The position numbers and the translations under genes are program-made. A stretch of DNA of 64,000 bases from Accumulibacter sp. (lineage in GTDB: Bacteria > Pseudomonadota > Gammaproteobacteria > Burkholderiales > Rhodocyclaceae): assembly GCF_029255285.1 (NCBI RefSeq), contig NZ_JAPUVI010000088.1, positions 1-64,000 of the forward strand. Direction: 5' to 3'. The notes under the pieces were generated by a model. The model was not told the DNA's origin and searched no databases. It saw only the letters and a list, made by a program, of their open reading frames with translations. Below, one piece after another: positions 41,475 through 48,850 of the stretch (the first letter of the stretch is position 1; each line of letters opens with the position of its first letter).

Positions 41475-41512
41475 ATGACTCGACGATTACATTCACGTAA
41501 CCGCCGAGTCAT
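41475..41512. promoter_or_regulatory. Inverted repeat upstream of the copper operon, candidate CopR-type operator
   Basis: Outer arms ATGACTCG (41475-41482) and CGAGTCAT (41505-41512) form a perfect 8-bp inverted repeat. Inside lies a second, small dyad TTAC-ATTCAC-GTAA (41487-41500), resembling the TTAC...GTAA spacing of CopR/CusR-type boxes. It lies about 107 bases upstream of the multicopper oxidase and 123 bases upstream of the TIR gene on the other strand, so it could serve either. No copRS genes are in the window. Confidence 0.45.
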
Positions 41513-41634
41513 CTTGGTGACCAGCGGCGACCAGGGAATCGCCTCCAGGCCGCCTGCCTCTGCGGCGCCGAAATCGGTGGATAATTGCTTGCCGGCGAGA
41601 CTGACGCGGCCGGCGCATCGTCGGGGGCAGTCAA

Positions 41635-42909
41635 ATGGCAGCTAATGTGGCAGCAGAGTACGACGTCTTCCTCTCCCATCGTTCGCCGGACAAGCCGATG
41701 GTCGAACGCCTCGCCGAGAAGCTCGTCGAGGAGGCGCGGCTCAGCCCGTTCCTCGACCGCTGGCACCTGATCCCGGGGGAGCCCTGGCAGGAGAGCCTCG
41801 AGCAGGCACTCAACCGGAGCCGCTGCGTGGCCGTCTTCGTCGGACCGAGTGGCGTCAGCTCCTGGGAAAACGAGGAAATGCGGGCGGCGCTGAGCCGGCG
41901 GGTGCAGGAGCACGCCTTTCGCGTCATTCCGGTCCTCCTGCCGGGCGCCGACCAGGAGGCGAAGGACAAGCTGCCGACTTTCCTGCTGCGCTTCACCTGG
42001 GTCGATTTCAGTTCCGGCATCGACGATCCGGTCGCCTTTTCGCGGCTCGTCGCCGGCATTCGCGGACAGGCGCCGGGACGCTCCGGCGTGCAGAAGCTGT
42101 CCGCCGCCTCGCCGTACGTTCGCCAGAGCGTGCGCGACATCATGGCCGACGTGCTGCGCCAGACGGGCATCGATCTGGCGTCACTGCCGCTCGGCGTCGG
42201 CGCGACGATCAGGACGATCATCCGCCGCTGCCAGCTTCAGTACCCGGATTTGCCGCCCGAAGAGGTGGCGCGTCAGGTGAGCGCCGGCCGCGCCGCGGCC
42301 TACGAGAAAAAGTACGCGCAGCGCAGCCAGAAGGAAGACGAGCGCTATCGCGCCTTCGAGGAGTGGGAGTCCGAACTGAACGCGCTCTTGCGGCATCTCG
42401 GCCTGCGCGACCTTGCCCGTTGCCGGGCGATCAACGTGGGCCTCGGCAACGGCCTCGAGAAGCCGTACTTTTACAAGGACTTCAAACAGTTGGTCGGGGT
42501 CGACCTGTCGGCCAAGGCACTCGCCAGCGCAGCGCAGGAAATCGTCAGGCTCGAGACGCACCAGGCCGAGGCCGAAGAGCTGCAAGGCGTGGCCAGCCAT
42601 GCCTTCGACCTCTATCTGTCGCTGCGTACCTATCAGTCGAGCTTCTTCGATATCGGCGAAGCGCTTTTCGCGGCCTGCCGCGTCCTCGATGACGGTGGCC
42701 GCGCGGTGATCTCGATACCTTACGTCTATGTCGACCAGGGGCGACTGCTCAACGGCCTGCTGCGGCCGGGCGGGCACGACCTCGATCCCGATCTGCCCTA
42801 CGAAATCGCCGACGCGGTCCGTCGCGGGCTGCAGACGCTTGGTTTCGAACAACTCGGGATGCACACCGGACTGTTCGAGATCTACGTCTACGGAACGAAG
42901 ACGAGCTAG
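41635..42909 (+). CDS. TIR-domain protein fused to a methyltransferase-like domain
   Basis: 424 aa. Residues about 8-150 form a TIR domain (EYDVFLSHRSPDKP; FLDRWHLIPGEPWQESLEQAL; AVFVGPSGVSSWENEEM; RVIPVLLPG). The Glu four residues after the conserved Trp (Glu81) matches the NAD-cleaving Glu of active TIR enzymes, so NADase activity is plausible. A helical linker (about 150-255) follows. Residues about 260-424 look like a class I SAM methyltransferase: INVGLGNGLEK, VGVDLSAKALASA, DLYLSLRTYQSSFF, DDGGRAVISIPY. TIR domains of this type usually lead into STAND, WD40 or TPR regions. A GGGGG precedes the ATG. A YiiX-like gene follows after 49 bases. The molecular function is unknown. Confidence 0.85.
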   Translation: MAANVAAEYDVFLSHRSPDKPMVERLAEKLVEEARLSPFLDRWHLIPGEPWQESLEQALNRSRCVAVFVGPSGVSSWENEEMRAALSRRVQEHAFRVIPVLLPGADQEAKDKLPTFLLRFTWVDFSSGIDDPVAFSRLVAGIRGQAPGRSGVQKLSAASPYVRQSVRDIMADVLRQTGIDLASLPLGVGATIRTIIRRCQLQYPDLPPEEVARQVSAGRAAAYEKKYAQRSQKEDERYRAFEEWESELNALLRHLGLRDLARCRAINVGLGNGLEKPYFYKDFKQLVGVDLSAKALASAAQEIVRLETHQAEAEELQGVASHAFDLYLSLRTYQSSFFDIGEALFAACRVLDDGGRAVISIPYVYVDQGRLLNGLLRPGGHDLDPDLPYEIADAVRRGLQTLGFEQLGMHTGLFEIYVYGTKTS

Positions 42910-42958
42910 CGCGCCGTCGGCGCCCGCGCGATCCATTATCCCTTGACCGGAGGCACAC

Positions 42959-43549
42959 ATGGCCGATCCCCTTGGTGTCAAAGCCATCGCCAGACTTCCC
43001 GTGCTCGACTACCAGCAGGTGCGCGAGCAGCTGCGGACCGGCGACCTCGTCTTCTGCTCGGGCACCTATTTCTTCTCGCGCACCATCCAGTGGTTCACGA
43101 AGTCCGTCTGGAGCCACATCGGCATCATCTATCGCGACGACAGTCTGCAGCGAATCTTCGTTCTCGAGAGCGAGACCGGGATCGGCGTTCGCCTCGCGCC
43201 CCTGTCCAAGTATCTCTCCAACTACCACGGCCGCAACAAGCCCTACAAGGGGCGCATCGTCATCGGCCGGCTGACGCCGCAGCCGGCCGAGGAGCAGCTC
43301 AAGCAGGCGATCAGTTTCGGCATGGACGAACTGACCCGGCCCTACGACAACCGGGAGATCCTGCGTATCGCGATGCGCATTCTCTTCCGGCGTGGCGGCA
43401 AGAACCGCAATCGCAAGTACATCTGCTCGGAACTGGTCTACGAGGCGTTTCGCAAGGCCCAGATCGGCTTCAAGTTCCACCGCGACTCGATCAGCCCGGA
43501 CGACATCTGGAAAGACGAGCGCGTGCTGATGCAGTTCCGGATCATGTGA
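42959..43549 (+). CDS. YiiX/permuted NlpC-P60 papain-fold hydrolase
   Basis: 196 aa. Its start has a GGAGG seven bases upstream. A permuted papain-like order is visible: GDLVFCSG and WSHIGIIYRD (catalytic His53 in the HxG motif) come first, and YICSELVYEAF (Cys156) near the end, as in YiiX/YebB/LRAT-type enzymes. These act as peptidases, amidases or acyltransferases on lipids or cell wall. There is no signal peptide, so a cytoplasmic substrate is expected. It is 49 bases after the TIR-methyltransferase gene on the same strand and probably cotranscribed. The 214 bases after it hold nothing recognisable. Confidence 0.82.
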   Translation: MADPLGVKAIARLPVLDYQQVREQLRTGDLVFCSGTYFFSRTIQWFTKSVWSHIGIIYRDDSLQRIFVLESETGIGVRLAPLSKYLSNYHGRNKPYKGRIVIGRLTPQPAEEQLKQAISFGMDELTRPYDNREILRIAMRILFRRGGKNRNRKYICSELVYEAFRKAQIGFKFHRDSISPDDIWKDERVLMQFRIM

Positions 43550-43764
43550 CGGCGCGCCGCGCGTCGAAGCGCCGGCGCGTGTTTGACTATGGCCGGCGAA
43601 TCTTGGCAAAGTACGCGAACCCGCGGCCGGCGCTAGGAAGTGGCGGCGCCTGAAGCGCGAGGACTTCCCGTGCAGCAGGTGACGCGAGCCGGGTGGAGTG
43701 GTTGATCGATCGGCGCCGCGCGGGATCGCGTCGCTCTCTTTGGACCAAGGAGCTTGCACAATCT

Positions 43765-44571
43765 ATGAAAACGACCTTTCACCTGCTGACCGGCGTGTGC
43801 GGCATCGTCCTCGCCTGTTCCGGCTGCGCGACCAATCCCATCACCGGCCGTTCGCAGGCCAGCGTCGTGAGCGACGCGGAAGCCGCGAGAGAATCGACCC
43901 GGGCCTACAGTCAGTTGGTCAGCCAGGCGCAAGTGCAGGGCGCTTTGGAAACCAATCCGCAGACCATTGCGCGGGTTCGCCGCATCACCGAACGACTCGT
44001 TCCGCAAGCGGTTCAGCTTCGGCCCGAGACGAGGAGCTGGCGCTGGGAGGTCCACGTGATCCGCTCCAAGGAAGTCAACGCGTGGTGCATGGCGGGCGGG
44101 AAAATGGCCGTCTACACCGGTTTGTTGAGCACGATCCAGCCGACGGACGACGAACTGGCCCAGGTCATGGCGCACGAGATCTCGCACGCCCTGCTGTCGC
44201 ATCAGGCGGAAAAGATGTCTCGCGTGCAGATGCAGAAAACCGGGCTGCAACTCGGCGTGCTCGCGGGAGCGATGGCCGGCTACAACCTGCAGGGCGTCGC
44301 CGGCTTGGCCGATACCGCGGCCACCGTCGCACTGCAGTTGCCCAATAGCCGCGAGGCGGAAAGCGAAGCCGACAGCGTGGGCATCCGCCTCGCGGCTCAG
44401 GCCGGCTATGACCCCCGCGCGGCGGTCACTTTGTGGGAGAAGATGCGGAGAGTCAGCGGTGCGGGCTCTATGGAATTGCTGAGTACCCATCCCAGTCCGC
44501 AGAGTCGTATCGAGGCCATGCGTGTCCTGGCGGAGAAATACCTGCCCGTCTATCAGCAGCGCAAGTTTTGA
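43765..44571 (+). CDS. M48-family metallopeptidase lipoprotein
   Basis: 268 aa. Lipoprotein signal MKTTFHLLTGVCGIVLACSGC with Cys21. The zinc site HEISH (His137, Glu138, His141) is intact, with a third ligand in EAESEADSVG. The order AWCMAGGKMAVYTGLL before the HExxH motif is typical of the BepA/LoiP/YcaL group, which degrade misassembled outer-membrane proteins. An N-terminal CATNPITGRSQ is another hallmark of this group. The start at 43765 was chosen because it opens the lipoprotein signal, and AAGGAG lies upstream. Confidence 0.92.
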   Translation: MKTTFHLLTGVCGIVLACSGCATNPITGRSQASVVSDAEAARESTRAYSQLVSQAQVQGALETNPQTIARVRRITERLVPQAVQLRPETRSWRWEVHVIRSKEVNAWCMAGGKMAVYTGLLSTIQPTDDELAQVMAHEISHALLSHQAEKMSRVQMQKTGLQLGVLAGAMAGYNLQGVAGLADTAATVALQLPNSREAESEADSVGIRLAAQAGYDPRAAVTLWEKMRRVSGAGSMELLSTHPSPQSRIEAMRVLAEKYLPVYQQRKF

Positions 44572-44692
44572 GCTCGCGCCGGACGTAGGGCATGGCCGAT
44601 CTTCCGACATGACTGGACTGGCGGACGCTTGCCCTACAATGGGAACGTCAGCCGCCGATGCGGTCTGAACCTTGCGAACAGAGGAGACAAGC

Positions 44693-45175
44693 ATGTTGAA
44701 GAAGACTTTCCTGCCGGATTGGCGACGCATCGTCATCCTGACGCTGGCGGCAACCGCCGTATCCGCTTGCTACGTGGTGCCCGAAAGGACAGCCGACGGT
44801 ACCGTTCAATACAGTTACCATCCCTTGCCGCCCCCAGGCACGCCGATTCCGCCAGCGGCCGGTGGCTCACCATCGGCAACGCTGAGCGTTCGACTGTATC
44901 CAGCGAACGAGCAAGCGACGCAAACCGGCGTAGTGAGCGGCACGGTGACCAATCTGATGACCGGCAAGGGGCGTTTCGTGCTCAATTACCTGGGCGAGGT
45001 GCTTAGCGGCGAAGCGACTCGCGTTTCCAATGAAGACAAGCGCGGAGTGGCCAGCGCCTTCGGCTCCGGCGGCATGTACATGTCTTGCGAGTACCTGATG
45101 AACACCCCCTTCCAGGGAGCCGGGACATGTTCTTTTGCCAACGGCGCCAACTATCGGATGCATATCGGCAATTGA
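44693..45175 (+). CDS. Putative lipoprotein, unknown function
   Basis: 160 aa. GAGGAG lies seven bases before the ATG. A signal with lipobox is visible: RRIVILTLAATAVSAC, with Cys26. The mature part starts with a Pro-rich linker (YHPLPPPGTPIPPAAGG), then a beta-rich domain (TLSVRLYPANEQATQTGVVSGTVTNLMTGKGRFVLNYLGEVLSGEATRV) and a final part with two Cys (MSCEYLMN...GTCSFANGANYRMHIGN). I do not recognise the family with certainty. It follows the M48 peptidase by 121 bases. Confidence 0.7.
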   Translation: MLKKTFLPDWRRIVILTLAATAVSACYVVPERTADGTVQYSYHPLPPPGTPIPPAAGGSPSATLSVRLYPANEQATQTGVVSGTVTNLMTGKGRFVLNYLGEVLSGEATRVSNEDKRGVASAFGSGGMYMSCEYLMNTPFQGAGTCSFANGANYRMHIGN

Positions 45176-45238
45176 TCCGACGCGGCGCCGCTTGCCTGTG
45201 GGCGGTGCCGAGGATGGAGTACGGCGCCGGAGTTGGCG

Positions 45239-45937
45239 TCATGCCCCGCTCAGCGCGAGGTCCACGGCACTGTCGGCATGGATGAGCGTGGTGTCGAAGA
45301 GGGGGATGGGCGTGTCGGCGGGCGAGATCAGCAGGGCGATTTCGGTGCAGCCGAGAATGATCCCCTGCGCGCCGCGCTGCGCCAGCCGGCCGATGACCGC
45401 CCGATAGGCACGGCGCGAATCTTCCGCCACGACGCCGAGACAAAGTTCCTCGTAAATCACGCGGTGCACCTGCTCGCGGTCGTCGAATTCGGGAATGACG
45501 ACCCGCAGGCCGTGCACGCTTTCCAGGCGCGCACGATAGAAATCCTGCTCCATCGTGAAGCGTGTTCCCAACAGGCCGACGGTGCGCAGCCCAAGCTGAC
45601 GGATGCGCGCCGCGGTCGGATCGGCGATGTGCAGCAGCGGAATCGACACCGCGGCTTCGATGGCCGGAGCCACCTTGTGCATGGTGTTCGTGCAAAGCAG
45701 CAGCAGGTCGGCCCCCGCCGCTTCGAGCGAACGTGCGGCGACGGCGAGCAGCGTTCCGGCCTCGCACCAGCGAGCCTCGCGCTGCAAGCGTTCGATTTCG
45801 GCGAAGTCGACGCTGTACAGGAGGAGGCGGGCCGAGTGCAGGCCGCCGAGGCGTTGCCGTACCCGTTCGTTGATCCGGCGATAGTAGGGAACGGTCGATT
45901 CCCAGCTCATGCCGCCGAGCAGTCCGATGGTTTTCAT
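45239..45937 (-). CDS. Aspartate/glutamate racemase family protein
   Basis: 232 aa. PLP-independent racemase of the Asp/Glu/hydantoin racemase family. The N-terminus MKTIGLLGGMSWEST is the standard aspartate racemase start. The two catalytic cysteines are in LLLLCTNTMHK and IILGCTEIALL. The length matches (about 230). It starts 13 bases after the alpha/beta hydrolase stop on the same strand, so the two are probably cotranscribed. The substrate, aspartate or another amino acid, cannot be fixed from sequence. Confidence 0.92.
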   Translation of the reverse strand: MKTIGLLGGMSWESTVPYYRRINERVRQRLGGLHSARLLLYSVDFAEIERLQREARWCEAGTLLAVAARSLEAAGADLLLLCTNTMHKVAPAIEAAVSIPLLHIADPTAARIRQLGLRTVGLLGTRFTMEQDFYRARLESVHGLRVVIPEFDDREQVHRVIYEELCLGVVAEDSRRAYRAVIGRLAQRGAQGIILGCTEIALLISPADTPIPLFDTTLIHADSAVDLALSGA

Positions 45938-45950
45938 GCGCCGTACTCGT

Positions 45951-46913
45951 TCAGGCGTCTTTGCTTCGGCCCGCGTCGTGAGACGAACGGCCGGGCACCG
46001 CGCTGTTCCCGCTCGTGGGCTTGACGGAGCCTGACGGCGGGTAGTCGAAAAACGACTCGATCAACTCGGCCAGCTTCTCGGGCCGGTCGTGTTGCACATT
46101 GTGCCCGCAGTCTTCGATGTGAATGAGGCTGCCCTTGGCAAAGCAGGCCATCCGGCGTTGCAGTTCGTCGGGCTTGTCGGCGAAGCGTTGCGTCACGTAG
46201 CCATGGTCGGCCGTCACCAGCCGGACGGGTGCCGTCAGCGCGCGCCAACAGGCCATGACTTCCTCGATCCGGTAGAGATGCGGCGAAGGAACCCGGTGCC
46301 AGGGGTCGCAGGCGATGACCCAGCGACCGTCCGGCGTTTCGACCGCGCAGTGCTGTGCCAGAAAGGCGGCACGCTCGGCGGGCAGTCGGGAATTGGCTTG
46401 CTGCAGCCGCTCGGCAAGCTGTTCGCGGCTGCCGTAGGTCCGCAGCTTCGGCGTCTTGCGCGTGTTGTCCAGCCACTCGCGGATGCGGCCGGGAGCTTCG
46501 TGCGCTTCGTTGGGCAGCAGGCCGATGAAGTCGACCATCAGCAGGCCGGCCAGGCGTTCGGGCCGGGCGCCGCCATACAGGCTGGCCACCGCGCCGCCCA
46601 TGCTGTGGCCGACGATGCGCGCCGCGGCGTGAGGACTATAGCGCTCGAGCAACGCGTCGAGGTCGGCGTAATAGTCGGCGAACCAGTAGCGGCGGTTCAG
46701 CCACTCGCTCTGCCCGTAGCCGCGCCAGTCCGGCGCCACCACGTGCCACGCGTGCTGCAGCGCATCGACGGTGAACTGGAAGCTGGCCGACGAATCCATC
46801 CAGCCGTGGAGCATCACGAGCAGCGGTGCGTCGGCCGCTCCCCAGTGGCGGACGTTGTAGGCCAGGCCGTTGATCGCAACGCGCTCGCAGCGCGAGGGTG
46901 AGAGTGTTTGCAT
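45951..46913 (-). CDS. Alpha/beta hydrolase
   Basis: 320 aa. The fold is clear: PLLVMLHGWMDSSASFQF (oxyanion region HG), the nucleophile elbow GHSMGG, and the catalytic His in IHIEDCGHNVQHDRPEKLAELI. A lid-like insertion spans about residues 130-220. The last about 40 residues are Ser/Pro-rich and not needed for the fold. The start at 46913 (MQTLSPSRCERVAINGLAYNVRHWG) fits the family; the frame upstream is antisense to tetR. It is divergent from tetR across 141 bases holding a palindrome. Ester or lactone hydrolysis is expected. Confidence 0.88.
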   Translation of the reverse strand: MQTLSPSRCERVAINGLAYNVRHWGAADAPLLVMLHGWMDSSASFQFTVDALQHAWHVVAPDWRGYGQSEWLNRRYWFADYYADLDALLERYSPHAAARIVGHSMGGAVASLYGGARPERLAGLLMVDFIGLLPNEAHEAPGRIREWLDNTRKTPKLRTYGSREQLAERLQQANSRLPAERAAFLAQHCAVETPDGRWVIACDPWHRVPSPHLYRIEEVMACWRALTAPVRLVTADHGYVTQRFADKPDELQRRMACFAKGSLIHIEDCGHNVQHDRPEKLAELIESFFDYPPSGSVKPTSGNSAVPGRSSHDAGRSKDA

Positions 46914-47027
46914 GATATGGCCTGTTCGGTGGAGAGTGATGGTCATCATTATTGGGCCAGCGGCAGGAAAACGGTGAGCCTTTGCAGATCGCCGAATTGA
47001 CTCCTGAAATCGCCCCGCGTATATTAC

Positions 47028-47041
47028 TGACCGATCAGTCA
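47028..47041. promoter_or_regulatory. Putative TetR-family operator
   Basis: TGACCGATCAGTCA is a 14-bp palindrome with one mismatched pair, of the kind recognised by AcrR/NemR-type TetR regulators. It lies 14 bases before the tetR ATG and in the divergent interval toward the alpha/beta hydrolase. Autorepression of the efflux operon is the likely role. Confidence 0.65.
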
Positions 47042-47054
47042 TTATCTTTCGCCG

Positions 47055-47759
47055 ATGAATTTGCCCCTCTCCCAGGCGCCGCCCGAAGCTCCCTGCGAGG
47101 TACTGGCCACGCGTCGTCGTCGCAAGGACGCCCGACCATCCGAACTGACGGCGGCGGCGCTCGCGCTGTTTGTCGACAAGGGCTTCGCCGCCACTCGACT
47201 GGATGACGTGGCGGCTCGCGCCGGCGTTTCCAAAGGCACGCTCTACCTCTACTTCAGCAGCAAGGAAGCGCTTTTCAAGGCGGTCATCGAAGAGGGCATG
47301 GTCGCCGTACTGGCCGCCGCCGAGGAGCACCTGGCCAATCATCAGGGCTCGGCGGCCGATCTGCTGCGCGAACTGCTGCTCGGCTGGTGGCAGCAGATCG
47401 GCAGCACGGCGATGGCCGGCTTGACCAAACTGATCGTTTCCGAATCGAGAAACTTCCCCGAGATGGCGCAGTATTACCACGACGGGGTGATCACGCGTGG
47501 CCGGGCACTGCTGCGCCGCGCGCTCGAACGCGGGGTCGGCAGCGGCGAGTTCCGCCCCCTGAACGTCGAGGCGGCGGTCGACGTGATCATGGCGCCCCTG
47601 CTGATGCTGGCGATTTCGCGCTTCTCGCTGTGCCTGTGTGGACAACAGGTGGCACCGGAAGCCTATCTCGAAACCCATCTCGATCTATTGATCCGCGGTT
47701 TGCAGCGTACCGGCGCGATCAGCGAACGGCCGTCGAACGAAGGCATGCCATGCAACTGA
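47055..47759 (+). CDS. TetR-family transcriptional repressor of an RND efflux operon
   Basis: 234 aa. The N-terminal helix-turn-helix reads ELTAAALALFVDKGFAATRLDDVAARAGVSKGTLYLYFSSKEALFKAVI, the TetR signature, after a 28-residue basic N-terminal arm. The C-terminal part is helical ligand-binding. It overlaps the adaptor gene by 10 bases, so regulator, adaptor and pump are one operon. A palindrome lies 14 bases upstream. The inducer is unknown. Confidence 0.92.
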   Translation: MNLPLSQAPPEAPCEVLATRRRRKDARPSELTAAALALFVDKGFAATRLDDVAARAGVSKGTLYLYFSSKEALFKAVIEEGMVAVLAAAEEHLANHQGSAADLLRELLLGWWQQIGSTAMAGLTKLIVSESRNFPEMAQYYHDGVITRGRALLRRALERGVGSGEFRPLNVEAAVDVIMAPLLMLAISRFSLCLCGQQVAPEAYLETHLDLLIRGLQRTGAISERPSNEGMPCN

Positions 47760-48850
47760 ACTCGCATCGATCGGGCCGCCTGCGGCCGTCGCTCCGGCTG
47801 CTGCCGATCATCGCGCTGCTCGTCTCCTGCACCAAGGAAGCCCCGCCGCCCGTGCCGCCGCGGCCGGTGCTGACGCGAGTCGTCGGCGAGATCGCCGACG
47901 AAGAAGCGCTGACTTACTCGGGAGAGCTTCGCTCGCGCTACGAAACGCCTTTGGCGTTTCGCCTTTCCGGCAAGATCAGCGCCCGGCTGGTCGATGCCGG
48001 CGCGGTCGTCAAGGCCGGTCAGGTTCTGGCGAGGATCGATCCGGCCGACAGCGCGCTGTCGGCCGCCGCCGCCACCGCGCAGCTCGATCTGGCCGACGCC
48101 GACCTGCAGCGTTTTCGAAACCTGCGCGAGAAGAACTTCGTCAGCCAGGCGGCACTCGAGGCGCGCGAAGCGAGCTTCAAGGCGGCACAGGCACAGGCCG
48201 GGCTGGCGCGCAATCAGTCGTCCTACACCGTCCTCAAAGCCGAGCAAGCGGGAGTCATCGGTTTGATCTCGGCGGAAGTCGGACAGGTGGTGGCGGCCGG
48301 GCAGACCGTGATGCGACTGGCGCGCGCCGATACTCTCGAAGTCGCCATAGCCATTCCCGAGGGGCGCATGTCCCAGGTGCGCGCGCTCGGTGCCGCCGAG
48401 GTGACGCTATGGGCGGACAGCGAGGCGCGCTATGCCGGCACGCTGCGCGAAGTGTCGCCGGTCGCCGATCCGGTAACGCGAACCTACGCGGCACGGGTGT
48501 CGATCGACCAGCCGGATGCGCGGCTTCTGCTCGGGATGACCGCCAAGGTCCGCTTTCTTCGCAGCGCTGGCGGCCAGCGCCTGAGCGTGCCGCTGACGGC
48601 GATTTTCCAGGACGCGGGTCGACCGGCGCTGTGGGTGGTCGGCGCCGACCAGACGGTCAGTTTGCGGCCGGTCGCCGTCGCCGCCTATCGGGAAGACACG
48701 GCGCTTCTCGACAGCGGCGTCGCGGCCGGTGAACGCGTCGTCGTGGCCGGTGTACACAAGCTGAGCGCCGGCGAGAAGGTGCAGCTCATCGCGCTGCCGG
48801 ACGCTTCGCCCCGGTCGGCGGCCGATCGCTCCGACCAAGCGACACCATGA
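47750..48850 (+). CDS. RND efflux adaptor (membrane fusion protein), lipoprotein
   Basis: 366 aa. Lipoprotein signal LLPIIALLVSC, then Pro-rich linker, then the adaptor layout: half lipoyl motif (LAFRLSGKISARLVDAGAVVKAGQVLARID), alpha-hairpin (about 105-155), second half lipoyl, and beta-barrel (RTYAARVSIDQPDARLLLGMTAKV). It bridges the inner-membrane pump and an outer-membrane channel. It overlaps tetR by 10 bases and the pump gene by four (ATGA). No outer-membrane factor gene is in the operon, so a TolC-like partner must come from elsewhere. Confidence 0.93.
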   Translation: MQLNSHRSGRLRPSLRLLPIIALLVSCTKEAPPPVPPRPVLTRVVGEIADEEALTYSGELRSRYETPLAFRLSGKISARLVDAGAVVKAGQVLARIDPADSALSAAAATAQLDLADADLQRFRNLREKNFVSQAALEAREASFKAAQAQAGLARNQSSYTVLKAEQAGVIGLISAEVGQVVAAGQTVMRLARADTLEVAIAIPEGRMSQVRALGAAEVTLWADSEARYAGTLREVSPVADPVTRTYAARVSIDQPDARLLLGMTAKVRFLRSAGGQRLSVPLTAIFQDAGRPALWVVGADQTVSLRPVAVAAYREDTALLDSGVAAGERVVVAGVHKLSAGEKVQLIALPDASPRSAADRSDQATP

